The position numbers were made by a program, and so were the translations under genes. A stretch of 64,000 nt of DNA, taken from positions 54,133 through 118,132 of the forward strand of contig CAYVBY010000007.1 of NCBI GenBank assembly GCA_964449895.1, in the 5' to 3' direction. The DNA is from Intestinibacter sp964449895 (lineage in GTDB: Bacteria; Bacillota; Clostridia; Peptostreptococcales; Peptostreptococcaceae). This document shows positions 9,003 to 18,973 of the stretch, piece after piece. The notes under the pieces are model-generated. The model saw nothing but the letters and a program-made list of their open reading frames with translations. It did no database searches and was not told the origin of the DNA. Within the stretch, counting starts at the first letter, position 1; each line of letters begins with the position of its first letter.

Positions 9003-11349
9003 TTTTTTCACCATCTTTTACTAAAGCATGATCTAATACTTCATCTAAATGTTTTACTAATACAAATTCCATTTGATCTTTTACATTTTGTGGGATTTCA
9101 TCTAAATCAGCCTCACAATCTTTTGGTAGCAATACCTTCTTGATACCAGCTCTATGAGCAGCAAGTAATTTTTCTTTAATTCCTCCAACAGGTAAAACTC
9201 TACCCCTCAAAGTAATTTCTCCTGTCATAGCAACATCACATCTTACAGGTATCTTAGTTAAAGCAGATACTACTGCTGTAGCCATTGTCACACCAGCAGA
9301 TGGCCCATCTTTAGGAGTTGCTCCTTCTGGTATGTGAATGTGAATATCTTCAGTTTGATAAAAATCATCTGGAATATTAAATTTATCTGATATTGATCTG
9401 ATGTAAGAAATAGCAGTTTGAGCTGATTCTTTCATTACATCTCCAAGTTGACCAGTTAATACAACTTGTCCTTTACCTTTTAATACATTTACTTCTACAT
9501 TTAGAGTTACCCCTCCAACTGCAGTCCAAGCAAGACCTGTAACCATACCTACTTCTGGTTTAACACCTGCTAAATCAAATGTATATTTATCTTTTCCTAG
9601 ATATTTTTCCAAGTCATCTTTAGTAACTATAACTTCAGTTAAACTTGGATCTTCAACATATTGTTTAGCTATTTTTCTGCAAATTTTACCTATAGTTCTT
9701 TCTAAAGTTCTAACTCCAGCTTCTCTAGTGTAATAGTTTATTATATCTCTCATAGTAGCATCATCTATTTTTACAAATCCTTTTTGAAGACCATTTTCTT
9801 CTATTTGTTTATCTAATAGATATTTTTGTGCTATATTTAACTTTTCTTCTTCGATATATCCAGATAACTCGATAATTTCCATTCTATCAAGTAATGGTCC
9901 TGGTATAGTACTTAAACTATTTGCTGTAGTTATAAATAATATCTTAGATAAATCAAATGGTATTTCTAAATAGTGATCCACAAAGTTTTTATTTTGTTCT
10001 GGGTCTAAAACTTCTAGCATAGCAGAAGCAACATCACCTTTGTAATCAGAAGCCATTTTATCTATTTCATCTAATAAGAAAACAGGATTTTTAGTTTCAG
10101 CTTCTTTTACACCATTTATGATTCTACCTGGTATAGCTGCAACATAAGTTCTTCTGTGACCTCTTATTTCAGCTTCATCTCTTACACCACCTAAAGAAAT
10201 TCTTACAAATTTTCTGTTCATAGAAGCTGCAATTGATTTAGCTATAGATGTTTTCCCAACACCTGGAGGTCCAACTAAACATATTATTGGTCCTTTTAAT
10301 GATTTAGATAAACTTCTAACTGCTAAAAATTCAAGTATTCTTTCTTTTACTTTATCCATGCCATAATGATCTTGGTCTAGCACTTCTTTAGCTTTTTTTA
10401 TGTCTAATTTATCTCTAGTTTCTTTATTCCATGGTAGTGAGAAAATAGTATCTAAGTAATTTCTGCTTACAGATATATCTGGTGAAGCAGGTGATATCTT
10501 AGAAAATTTATCTATTTCTTTTTTTATTTTATCCTTTGTGCTCTTAGGTGCTTTTATTTTTTTTAATTTTATTCTGTATTCTTCTGATTCAGAATTTATA
10601 TCTTCTTCTTCACCTAATTCTTTTTGGATAGCTCTAAGTTGTTCTCTTAAATAATATTCTTTTTGAACTTTATTCATTTGTTTTTTTACTCTTAGAGTTA
10701 TTTTCTTTTCAATTTTTAATATATCAATTTCTTCTAATAAAATCGAATATAAAAGTTCTAGTCTTTTAGCTATATCAAATTCTTCTAATATAGATTGTTT
10801 TTGTTCTGGTTTTAGATATATATTTGAAGCAATAGTATCTACAAATCTATCTGCATTTTTTATTTCTTCTAGAGAAACAAGTATTTCAGGAGAAACTCTG
10901 TTTCCTATATTTATATACTCTTCAAAAGACTCTAAAACATTTCTAATTAAAGCTTCAACTTCTACATTAGTTTGATTATTATCTTCATCATATATAATTT
11001 CATCTATAGTAGCTTCGAAGTAACCTAATTCTTGATTAACTTCTTTGATTTTACCCCTTGAGATACCTTCAACTAAAACACGAACTGTATCTCCTGGCAA
11101 TTTTAACATTTGTTTTACTTTACAAACTGTACCAACATGATAAAAATCATCTACTGTAGGTTCATCAACTTCTGCTTCCTTTTGAGATGTTAAAAATATT
11201 AACTCATCTGCCATCATAGCTTCATCTAAAGCTTTTAGTGAAATTTCTCTACCTATATCAAAATTTAATATCATATATGGAAAAATTGCTAATCCTCTTA
11301 ATGGAATTAAGGGTAATTTACGTTCTATCTCAGTGTATTTATTTTCCAT
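8992..11349 (-). CDS. lon: ATP-dependent protease Lon (LonA)
   Basis: 785 residues, full length for LonA. N-terminal substrate-binding LAN domain (1-200) and coiled coil, AAA+ module with Walker A GPPGVGKTS and Walker B VFLLDEIDKM, and C-terminal protease with the catalytic Ser in PKDGPSAGVTMA and Lys in VGGIKEKLLAAHRAG. No membrane insertion, so it is cytosolic. It degrades misfolded and short-lived regulatory proteins. A terminator separates it from clpX upstream, so lon-engB has its own promoter in 11350-11403; I see no clear CtsR or HrcA operator there. AAGGAGATAACAATT precedes the ATG. Confidence 0.97.
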   Translation of the reverse strand: MENKYTEIERKLPLIPLRGLAIFPYMILNFDIGREISLKALDEAMMADELIFLTSQKEAEVDEPTVDDFYHVGTVCKVKQMLKLPGDTVRVLVEGISRGKIKEVNQELGYFEATIDEIIYDEDNNQTNVEVEALIRNVLESFEEYINIGNRVSPEILVSLEEIKNADRFVDTIASNIYLKPEQKQSILEEFDIAKRLELLYSILLEEIDILKIEKKITLRVKKQMNKVQKEYYLREQLRAIQKELGEEEDINSESEEYRIKLKKIKAPKSTKDKIKKEIDKFSKISPASPDISVSRNYLDTIFSLPWNKETRDKLDIKKAKEVLDQDHYGMDKVKERILEFLAVRSLSKSLKGPIICLVGPPGVGKTSIAKSIAASMNRKFVRISLGGVRDEAEIRGHRRTYVAAIPGRIINGVKEAETKNPVFLLDEIDKMASDYKGDVASAMLEVLDPEQNKNFVDHYLEIPFDLSKILFITTANSLSTIPGPLLDRMEIIELSGYIEEEKLNIAQKYLLDKQIEENGLQKGFVKIDDATMRDIINYYTREAGVRTLERTIGKICRKIAKQYVEDPSLTEVIVTKDDLEKYLGKDKYTFDLAGVKPEVGMVTGLAWTAVGGVTLNVEVNVLKGKGQVVLTGQLGDVMKESAQTAISYIRSISDKFNIPDDFYQTEDIHIHIPEGATPKDGPSAGVTMATAVVSALTKIPVRCDVAMTGEITLRGRVLPVGGIKEKLLAAHRAGIKKVLLPKDCEADLDEIPQNVKDQMEFVLVKHLDEVLDHALVKDGEKNEN

Positions 11350-11403
11350 AATTGTTATCTCCTTAAAAAAATTTTTAGAGTTTTATTATACTGTATAGAG
11401 TTT

Positions 11404-11432
11404 AAAAAAAGGAGCTAAACAAGCTCCTTTTT
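11404..11432 (-). terminator. Intrinsic terminator after clpX
   Basis: AAAGGAGCTTG / AGCTCCTTT hairpin with a run of seven U on the minus strand, about 30 nt after the clpX stop. Confidence 0.85.
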
Positions 11433-11463
11433 AAATTCTAATTTAGTATATGCATATTTAAAT

Positions 11464-12711
11464 TTATGCACTTTCTTCTTGATTTTTAAGAACCATTACT
11501 GGGTCAGCATCTCCCTCTACAGATTTCTTAGTAACTATTACTTTTTTGATATCGTCTCTTGAAGGAACTTCATACATGCTATTCATCATAACACTTTCAA
11601 CGATACTTCTAAGACCTCTAGCTCCTGTATTTCTGTCTATAGCTTTTTTAGCAATTGCTCTTAATGCATCTTCTTCGAATTCTAATTCTACATTGTCAAG
11701 CTCTAATAATTTTTTATATTGTTTAACTAAAGCATTCTTTGGTTCTTGCAATATTTTCATTAGTGCATCTTCATCTAGTAATTCTAAAGTTGCAACAACA
11801 GGTATTCTTCCTATAAATTCTGGAATTATACCAAATTTTAATAAGTCTTCAGGAAGTACTTTTGAATATATCTTTCCTAAATCCATATTTTTTTTGCTTT
11901 CTATTTTAGCTCCAAATCCAAGAGTTTTAGTTTCTCCACGTTTTTGGATTATTTTTTCAATTCCATCAAAAGCTCCACCTAAGATAAATAATACATTTGT
12001 TGTATCAATTTTTAGGAATTCTTGATGTGGATGTTTTCTTCCTCCTTGAGGTGGTACATTAGCAACAGTACCTTCTAATATTTTTAGAAGGGCTTGTTGT
12101 ACGCCTTCACCACTAACATCTCTAGTTATAGATGGATTTTCTGATTTTCTAGCAATCTTATCAATTTCATCTATATAGATTATGCCTCTCTCTGCTTTTT
12201 CTATGTCAAAATCAGCAGCTTGAATAAGTTTTAAAAGTATGTTCTCAACATCTTCTCCTACATATCCAGCTTCTGTTAAAGACGTTGCATCAGCCATAGC
12301 AAAAGGAACATTTAATGTTTTTGCTAGTGTTTGAGCTAATAAAGTTTTACCAGAACCTGTTGGTCCTAATAAAAGTACATTACTTTTTTGGATTTCTACT
12401 TCTTTTGAATTAGCTTTTTTACTATAAATTCTCTTATAGTGATTGTATACAGCTACTGATAATATTTTTTTAGCTCTTTCTTGACCTATAACATAATCAT
12501 TTAAGATTTCCATCATTTCTTTAGGTTTTGGTAAAGATAAAGTATCTTCCTCTAAAGTTTCTTCCATCTCTTCTTGTATTATTTCATCACAAAGCTCAAC
12601 ACATTCATCACAAATATAAACATTTGGGCCTGCAATTAATCTTCTAACTTGGTCTTGAGTCTTTCCACAGAATGAACATTTTAATTGTCTTTTATCTTCG
12701 TATTTTGACAT
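11464..12711 (-). CDS. clpX: ClpX, ATP-binding subunit of ClpXP protease
   Basis: 415 residues from the ATG that follows AGGAAGAGGTG by 7 nt (a GTG three codons earlier sits inside that ribosome site). N-terminal C4 zinc domain (CSFCGK and CDECVELC), Walker A GPTGSGKT, Walker B IIYIDEIDK, arginine-finger region in GRIPVVA, and the family ClpP-docking loop around ILGGAFDGIEKII (IGF-type sequence LGFGA nearby). It unfolds substrates and threads them into ClpP. Placed 31-40 nt after clpP, so the tig-clpP-clpX order forms one unit. Confidence 0.97.
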   Translation of the reverse strand: MSKYEDKRQLKCSFCGKTQDQVRRLIAGPNVYICDECVELCDEIIQEEMEETLEEDTLSLPKPKEMMEILNDYVIGQERAKKILSVAVYNHYKRIYSKKANSKEVEIQKSNVLLLGPTGSGKTLLAQTLAKTLNVPFAMADATSLTEAGYVGEDVENILLKLIQAADFDIEKAERGIIYIDEIDKIARKSENPSITRDVSGEGVQQALLKILEGTVANVPPQGGRKHPHQEFLKIDTTNVLFILGGAFDGIEKIIQKRGETKTLGFGAKIESKKNMDLGKIYSKVLPEDLLKFGIIPEFIGRIPVVATLELLDEDALMKILQEPKNALVKQYKKLLELDNVELEFEEDALRAIAKKAIDRNTGARGLRSIVESVMMNSMYEVPSRDDIKKVIVTKKSVEGDADPVMVLKNQEESA

Positions 12712-12751
12712 ATTAAGCACCTCTTCCTAAAACTCTACGGCTATTTTTCAA

Positions 12752-13333
12752 TTACTTTTTTTCAATTACTTCATCGATTAAACCGTATTCTTTTGCTTCT
12801 TGAGCACTCATAAAGTTGTCACGTTCTGTATCTATTTGTATTTTTTCTATCGGTTGGCCAGTTCTTTCAGAAAGAATAGTATTTAATCTTTCTCTTATTT
12901 TTAATATCCATTTAGCATGAATTTCTATATCTGTAGCTTGGCCTTTTGCTCCACCTAAAGGTTGGTGTATCATTATTTCACTGTTTGGTAGTGCAAATCT
13001 TTTACCTTTTGCTCCTGCATTTAATAAAAACGCTCCCATTGAAGCTGCTAAACCTATACATATTGTACTTACATCAGGTTTAATATATTGCATAGTATCA
13101 TAAATAGCCATACCAGCTGTTACACTTCCACCTGGTGAATTTATATATAAATGTATATCCTTATCTGGATCTTCAGCTTCTAAAAATAATAATTGAGCCA
13201 CTACTAAGCTAGCTGTCGCATCATTCACTTCATCACTTAAAAATATTATTCTATCTTTTAAAAGTCTAGAATATATATCGTAGGCTCTTTCTCCTCTACC
13301 AGTTTGTTCTACTACTGTAGGTACTAATGCCAT
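12752..13333 (-). CDS. clpP: ClpP, proteolytic subunit of Clp protease
   Basis: 193 residues, the usual length. The catalytic triad is visible: Ser98 in GLAASMGAF, His123 in MIHQPLGG and Asp172 in TERDNFMSA. The short N-terminal propeptide region MALVPTVVEQT matches the family. It forms a 14-mer chamber that works with ClpX and other Clp ATPases. Strong GAGGGGG ribosome site. It lies between tig and clpX; the 89-nt gap to tig contains a small GGTAGTTT/AAACTACC hairpin without a U-run. Confidence 0.98.
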   Translation of the reverse strand: MALVPTVVEQTGRGERAYDIYSRLLKDRIIFLSDEVNDATASLVVAQLLFLEAEDPDKDIHLYINSPGGSVTAGMAIYDTMQYIKPDVSTICIGLAASMGAFLLNAGAKGKRFALPNSEIMIHQPLGGAKGQATDIEIHAKWILKIRERLNTILSERTGQPIEKIQIDTERDNFMSAQEAKEYGLIDEVIEKK

Positions 13334-13422
13334 AATTCATACCCCCTCTAAATATTTGTGGATATTATACGTGGTAGTTTATTAAAACTACCCCGCATGT
13401 TATTTTATATAAATTTTATTAA

Positions 13423-14706
13423 TTATGCTATTGTAGCATTTTCAACTAATAAATCTATAGTCTTAGTTATTCTTAATTGACCTTGTATATCTTCTAAGTC
13501 AGTTTCTTTTAATGCACCTTTTATTTGTTCTAAAGTCATATTATAAGCTTCAGCCATTTTAGCTACTTCAGCTTCAACTTCTTCAGCAGATACAACTACA
13601 TTTTCAGCTTTAGCTATAGCATCTATTACTAAAGAACCTTTTACTGCTTTTATAGCATCTTCTTTCTTTTCTTCTCTTAATTGTTCCATTGTTTTTCCAG
13701 TCATTTCTAATAATTGTTCTAAACTGAATCCTTGGTATTGTAATGAGTAGTTAAGTTCCATTATAGAATTATCTATTTGAGCATCTATCATAGTTTGTGG
13801 TACTTCAACTTCTGTATTTTCTACAACTTTATCTACTACTGCATTTCTTTCTTCGTTTTTAGCTCTGTCAGAAGCTTCTTTTTCAGCGTTAGCTTTTACA
13901 TCAGCTCTTAATTCTGCTAAAGTATCGAATTCAGTAGTATCTTTTGCAAATTCATCGTCTAATTCTGGTAATTCTTTAACTTTTACTGCATTTACTTTTA
14001 CTTTGAATACAACTGGTGCTCCAGCTAATTCTTCTGCATGATAATCTGCTGGGAAAGTAACATTAACATCTACTTCTTCTCCAGCTTTTTTACCTACTAA
14101 TTGTTCTTCAAATCCTGGTATGAAAGAACCAGATCCTATAACTAAGTTATGTCCTTCTGCTTTACCACCATCGAAAGCTACACCATCTTTGAATCCTTCA
14201 AAATCTATATTAGCAGTATCTCCATTTTCTATTTCTTTATCAGTATCTACTAATCTAGAAGCTTTTTCTTGTAATTCTTTTAATTTAGCATCTACTTCTT
14301 CTTCAGTTACAGTATAGTCAACTTTTGCTACTTCTATACCTTTGTATTGTCCTAATTCGAATTCTGGTTTAACTTCAACTCTTACTAATAATACTAAACC
14401 ATTGTCTTTGCTTATTTCTTCAACATCTATACTTGGTCTATCTATTGGTGATATTTCTAATTGATCTATTGCTTCTGGATATACTTCTGGGAATATTATA
14501 TCTATTGCATCTTCATAGAATACACCTTTACCATAATTGTTTTCTATTATTTTTCTAGGTGCTTTACCTTTTCTGAATCCTGCTATGTTAAATCTACCTT
14601 TATTTTTTTTATAAGCTCTTTCTATAGCAGCTTCAAATTTGTCGTTGTCTATAGTTAATTTAAAATCTACAACGTTACCTTCTTTTTTAATTAATTCTGC
14701 TTTCAT
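13423..14706 (-). CDS. tig: Trigger factor
   Basis: 427 residues with the three expected parts: ribosome-binding domain with the signature GFRKGKAPR near residue 43, FKBP-type peptidyl-prolyl isomerase domain (about 160-245) and the C-terminal helical arms. It is the ribosome-bound chaperone that meets nascent chains. AGGAGG lies 8 nt before the ATG. Same order tig-clpP-clpX-lon-engB as in many Firmicutes. Confidence 0.97.
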   Translation of the reverse strand: MKAELIKKEGNVVDFKLTIDNDKFEAAIERAYKKNKGRFNIAGFRKGKAPRKIIENNYGKGVFYEDAIDIIFPEVYPEAIDQLEISPIDRPSIDVEEISKDNGLVLLVRVEVKPEFELGQYKGIEVAKVDYTVTEEEVDAKLKELQEKASRLVDTDKEIENGDTANIDFEGFKDGVAFDGGKAEGHNLVIGSGSFIPGFEEQLVGKKAGEEVDVNVTFPADYHAEELAGAPVVFKVKVNAVKVKELPELDDEFAKDTTEFDTLAELRADVKANAEKEASDRAKNEERNAVVDKVVENTEVEVPQTMIDAQIDNSIMELNYSLQYQGFSLEQLLEMTGKTMEQLREEKKEDAIKAVKGSLVIDAIAKAENVVVSAEEVEAEVAKMAEAYNMTLEQIKGALKETDLEDIQGQLRITKTIDLLVENATIA

Positions 14707-14833
14707 TTAACCTTATCCTCCTAATATATATGTAATCATATTAAAATAATTTTTAATTCTAATAAATACCTAACTCTTTTATTATATCACAACCATTTTT
14801 TTATTTACAAGTGTTGCATTCAATTCAGAGCAT

Positions 14834-15310
14834 TTATATTTGAATTCTTTCGTAATTTATTTCATTATCTTCTATGTCAAGCAATCCAAATCCTGCTTTC
14901 GAACCTGATCGTGGTAAAGATACACTCCCAGGATTTATAAATACAACTCCTTTTATTTCTTCATAGCATGGTATATGTGAATGCCCAAATATTACTATGT
15001 CTATATTGTTTTGTAGTGCTCTATCTAGTAATTCTGTTAAATTATATTTAATTCCATAATTATGTCCATGACAAACCAGTATTTTTTTGTTTTCAGCTGT
15101 AAATACCTCTTCATCATTTCCAGGTTCTAAATAAGAATCACAGTTTCCTTTAACAGCAACTACAGAAATATCTGTCATAGCACCTATATAATACGAATCA
15201 TCTATGTTATCCCCTGCATGTACAATTAAATCACAATCCATTAGTAGAGGAACTACTTTATCAATTGATGATGTAAATCTATGGGTGTCACTAACTATTC
15301 CTATCCTCAT
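14834..15310 (-). CDS. YfcE/MJ0936-family metallophosphoesterase
   Basis: 158 residues. Calcineurin-like metal-binding motifs in order: SDTHR (residues 7-11), HAGDN, KGNCD, CHGHNYG and FGHSH. Members of this family are manganese-dependent phosphodiesterases with poorly defined substrates. It follows the rph/rdgB fusion by 28 nt; the YsnB-RdgB-RNase PH neighbourhood is conserved in Firmicutes, suggesting a link to nucleotide or RNA housekeeping. Confidence 0.9.
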   Translation of the reverse strand: MRIGIVSDTHRFTSSIDKVVPLLMDCDLIVHAGDNIDDSYYIGAMTDISVVAVKGNCDSYLEPGNDEEVFTAENKKILVCHGHNYGIKYNLTELLDRALQNNIDIVIFGHSHIPCYEEIKGVVFINPGSVSLPRSGSKAGFGLLDIEDNEINYERIQI

Positions 15311-15338
15311 TATTATCTCACAACCTCTTTATTATATA

Positions 15339-16688
15339 CTATCTTCCAACTCTTCTTGATAATTCTTCTTTCATTAATTGTAATGCATTAGCTCTATGAC
15401 TTATCGCATTTTTGATACTTGATGGTAATTCTGCAAATGTTTTATTATATTTATCTACTATAAATAGACTATCATATCCAAATCCATTTTGACCTTTTTC
15501 TTCAAAACCTATAGTTCCTTCACATGTTCCTCTTACAACAAATTCTTTACCATCAGGAAATACAACAGCTATACAACAAACAAATCTTGCACTTCTATGG
15601 CTCATTGGTACATTTTTTAATGATTTTAATAACTTAGCTCTATTTTCTTCATCAGTAGCATTTTCCCCTGCATATCTAGCTGAATATATACCTGGTTTTT
15701 TGCCAATCGCATCAACTTCAAGACCAGAATCATCAGCTATTGTTATCATTTTAGTTATTTTTGCGACTTCTCTAGCTTTTATTAATGCATTATGTTCAAA
15801 AGTTTTTCCATTTTCTTCAATGTTTAAATCAGCAAGGTTTACATCTTTTAATGAATATATATTATAATCTAGGTCTTTTAATATGTCACCTATTTCTTCT
15901 AATTTATGAGCATTTCCTGTAGATATAACTACATCATTTCCATAATCAACACCTAAAATCTCATCAGCAATTTCACCTAATGCTTCTCTTTGAGCTTTTA
16001 ATAGCATTTTATTTCCTTTTTCTCCAAGCTCTAATAGTTTATCTAAATCTTTTCTTGAAAAAGGACTTTCTTCTCCTGTTCCTTGCACTTCAACAAATTC
16101 ACCTTTATCTGTCATTATAATATTCATATCTACTTGTGCTTTAGAATCTTCTTCGTAGCATAAATCTAGTAAATACTCTCCATCTACTATTCCTACACTT
16201 ATTGCAGACACGAAATTTCTAACTGGCATATGTTTTATTACTTTTTCTTTATATAATTTATTTATAGCGTCTAATACAGCTACAAATGCGCCTGTTATAG
16301 ATGCTGTTCTTGTACCACCATCTGCTTGTATTACATCACAGTCAACCCAAATAGTTCTTTCTCCTAATTTTTCTAAATCTACTACTGATCTGATAGCTCT
16401 ACCTATTAATCTTTGTATTTCTTGAGTTCTTCCGTCTATTTTGCCTCTAGATGCATCTCTAACTTTTCTTTGTTGAGTTGATCTAGGTAACATACAGTAT
16501 TCTGCATTTATCCATCCAGTACCTGTATTTCTTAGAAAGGGAGGAACTTTTTCCTCTACAGAGGCATTACATAATACTTTTGTTTCACCCATTTCTATAA
16601 ATACAGACCCCTCTGCATATTTCGTATAATTTCTAGTTATTTTTAAATTTCTAATTTGATCAAATTCTCTACCATCAATTCTAGCCAT
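15339..16688 (-). CDS. rph-rdgB: Fused RNase PH and XTP/dITP diphosphatase (RdgB/HAM1)
   Basis: 449 residues with two complete enzymes. Residues 1-247 are RNase PH (RNTGTGWINAEYCMLPRSTQ, QADGGTRTASITGAF), which trims tRNA 3' ends using phosphate. Residues about 251-449 are the non-canonical purine NTP pyrophosphatase (STGNAHKLEEIG, IADDSGLEVDA, GYDSLF, SHRANAL), which cleans XTP and dITP from the pool. There is no stop or frameshift between them; a linker of only about four residues joins the two. AGAAAGGAAAG precedes the ATG. Adjacent separate genes in Bacillus; the fusion is known in some Clostridia. Confidence 0.96.
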   Translation of the reverse strand: MARIDGREFDQIRNLKITRNYTKYAEGSVFIEMGETKVLCNASVEEKVPPFLRNTGTGWINAEYCMLPRSTQQRKVRDASRGKIDGRTQEIQRLIGRAIRSVVDLEKLGERTIWVDCDVIQADGGTRTASITGAFVAVLDAINKLYKEKVIKHMPVRNFVSAISVGIVDGEYLLDLCYEEDSKAQVDMNIIMTDKGEFVEVQGTGEESPFSRKDLDKLLELGEKGNKMLLKAQREALGEIADEILGVDYGNDVVISTGNAHKLEEIGDILKDLDYNIYSLKDVNLADLNIEENGKTFEHNALIKAREVAKITKMITIADDSGLEVDAIGKKPGIYSARYAGENATDEENRAKLLKSLKNVPMSHRSARFVCCIAVVFPDGKEFVVRGTCEGTIGFEEKGQNGFGYDSLFIVDKYNKTFAELPSSIKNAISHRANALQLMKEELSRRVGR

Positions 16689-16837
16689 TTTCTTTCCTTT
16701 CTAAAAGTAAATACTTTTTACTTTTATAGCCTTTATTTATAGACCTTAATACTTTATCTAAATATTTATTTTATCACCACTTCAATTACTTTACTAGATT
16801 TATAAGGTAAAATCAACTTTTTGGAGTTAGTTTAGCA

Positions 16838-18856
16838 CTATAAATTAGCTAATACTTCTTCATTAGTTTTAAGTTCTATCAATTGTAAAAATTTTTCTTC
16901 TTCTATTACTTTTATTCCTAAATCATTTGCCTTTGTTAATTTAGAGCCAGCCTCTTCACCTGCAAGGACAAAAGAAGTAGATTTACTTACACTTGATGTA
17001 ACCTTTCCTCCTCTTTTTTCTATCAAGTCCTTTGCATCATTTCTTTTTAGTGTTGGAAGTGTTCCTGTTAAAACTATTTTCATTTTATCAAATATTTTAG
17101 GTATTTTTTCGTTGTCTGATTCAATTAATTTAGTATTAACACCTACTGATTTTAAATTTTCTATTACTGCTAAATTTTTCTCTTCTTTGAAAAATTCTAT
17201 AACACTATCCGCCATAGTTTTTCCAAATTCATCTAAATTTACTAATTCATCTTCTGTTGCATTTATCAATTTATCTAAATCTTTAAATTCATTTGCAAGT
17301 ACCTTAGCAGCTTTAGTTCCTATTAATTTTATTCCAAGACCATTTATAAGTCTCCATAAGTCATTTTCCTTTGATTTGTTTATAGCATTTATTAAATTAG
17401 TTGCTGATTTATCACCCATTCTCTCAAGAGATGATACTTGTTCTTTTTTTAGGTAATATAAATCAGATATATTTGATATTAAATTTTCTTTTAGTAATAA
17501 AGTTATTATAGATTCTCCTAAACCATCTATATTCATAGCCTCTCTAGAAGCAAAATGTATAATACCTCTTCTAATTTGTGCTGGACAAGATATATTTATA
17601 CATTTTACGGCAGCCTCTCCTTCAAGTCTAATTGTAGGCTCTCCACATACAGGACATTTTTCAGGCATATTAAATTCTATTTCATCACCTGTTCTTTTAT
17701 CCTTTATCACTTCTACTACTTGAGGTATTATATCTCCTGCTTTTTGAACTAATACTATATCATTTATTTTTATGTCTTTTTCTTTTATATAATCTTCATT
17801 ATGAAGTGTCGCTCTACTTACAGTTGTTCCAGCTAGTCTTATAGGCTCTAATACCGCTGTAGGAGTAATAGTTCCTGTTCTTCCAACCTCTACTATTATA
17901 TCTAATAATTTTGTTTCTTTTCTCTCAGCAGGAAATTTATAAGCTATAGCCCATCTTGGACTTTTTGCAGTATATCCCATTTGTTCTCTTTGAGCTAGAT
18001 TATTTACTTTTATAACCATTCCATCTATTCCGAAATCTAAATCTTCTCTATGATCAGTCCAATATTTAATATGTTCGATTATTTCATCCATAGATTTGAA
18101 TACTTTAAAATTAGGACTTACAAAGAATCCCAATGATTTTAAATATTCTAGAGATTCACTATGAGTTTTAAAATCATTAGAATTTATATCTTCTAAATTA
18201 AATATAAATATATCTAAAGGTCTTTTAGCAGTTAACTTAGAATCTAACTGTCTTAAAGATCCAGCTGCTAAATTTCTTGGATTAGCATATAAAGATTGAT
18301 CATTTTCTTCTTGTATTTTATTTATTTGCTCAAAATCACATTTTGAAATATATACTTCTCCTCTAACAGTTAATTCACCTTTTTCATTTATTTTTAATGG
18401 AATGTTTTTTATTGTCATAATGTTTTTACTTACATCTTCTCCTACGATACCATTTCCTCTAGTAGCTCCACTTTCAAAAACTCCATTTTTGTAATTTAAT
18501 CCAACTGACAAACCATCTATTTTGAATTCAACTACATATTCAACATCTTCTCCTACTGATTCTCTAACTCTTGAATCAAAATCTCTTAAATCTTCCCATG
18601 AATACCCATTTGAAAGACTTAACATAGGTATTTTATGTACAACTTGTTCAAATTTATCTAAAGGCTTTCCTCCTACCCTATTTGATGGAGAATCATTTCT
18701 TTTTAACTCTGGATTTGCTTCTTCTAATTGTATTAATTCCTTCATTAAATTGTCGTATTCAAAATCTTCTATTTCTGGAGAATCCTGATTATAATATTTT
18801 TCGTTATGATAATTTATTAAATCTATCAATTCTTGAATTTTTTTCTGTACTTCCAT
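16838..18856 (-). CDS. ligA: NAD-dependent DNA ligase
   Basis: 672 residues, the usual LigA length. Adenylation domain with the nucleophile Lys112 in EFKIDGLS (family normally E-P/x-KIDG), OB fold, a Cys4 zinc finger (CPVCGEP with CINISCPAQ), helix-hairpin-helix region, and a C-terminal BRCT domain (about 590-665). It seals nicks in replication and repair. AAGGAGTTAAAATAT precedes the ATG. No pcrA helicase or gatCAB genes adjoin it here, unlike in Bacillus. Confidence 0.97.
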   Translation of the reverse strand: MEVQKKIQELIDLINYHNEKYYNQDSPEIEDFEYDNLMKELIQLEEANPELKRNDSPSNRVGGKPLDKFEQVVHKIPMLSLSNGYSWEDLRDFDSRVRESVGEDVEYVVEFKIDGLSVGLNYKNGVFESGATRGNGIVGEDVSKNIMTIKNIPLKINEKGELTVRGEVYISKCDFEQINKIQEENDQSLYANPRNLAAGSLRQLDSKLTAKRPLDIFIFNLEDINSNDFKTHSESLEYLKSLGFFVSPNFKVFKSMDEIIEHIKYWTDHREDLDFGIDGMVIKVNNLAQREQMGYTAKSPRWAIAYKFPAERKETKLLDIIVEVGRTGTITPTAVLEPIRLAGTTVSRATLHNEDYIKEKDIKINDIVLVQKAGDIIPQVVEVIKDKRTGDEIEFNMPEKCPVCGEPTIRLEGEAAVKCINISCPAQIRRGIIHFASREAMNIDGLGESIITLLLKENLISNISDLYYLKKEQVSSLERMGDKSATNLINAINKSKENDLWRLINGLGIKLIGTKAAKVLANEFKDLDKLINATEDELVNLDEFGKTMADSVIEFFKEEKNLAVIENLKSVGVNTKLIESDNEKIPKIFDKMKIVLTGTLPTLKRNDAKDLIEKRGGKVTSSVSKSTSFVLAGEEAGSKLTKANDLGIKVIEEEKFLQLIELKTNEEVLANL

Positions 18857-18973
18857 ATATTTTAACTCCTTAAATCTATTTATTATATTATTTTCTAAAT
18901 TAAGTTTTTTTTATACTAATTTACTTTAATTTATAATATAAATTTCTATTTAAAGCTAGTAAAATTTTTATCA

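Noticed and set aside
13372..13392. GGTAGTTT/AAACTACC hairpin between tig and clpP as a terminator
   Set aside because: No U-run follows; at most an attenuating or processing hairpin.
11350..14833. CtsR or CIRCE operators at lon, clpP or tig
   Set aside because: No GGTCAAA-type direct repeat or 9-bp CIRCE arms found in the leaders by eye.
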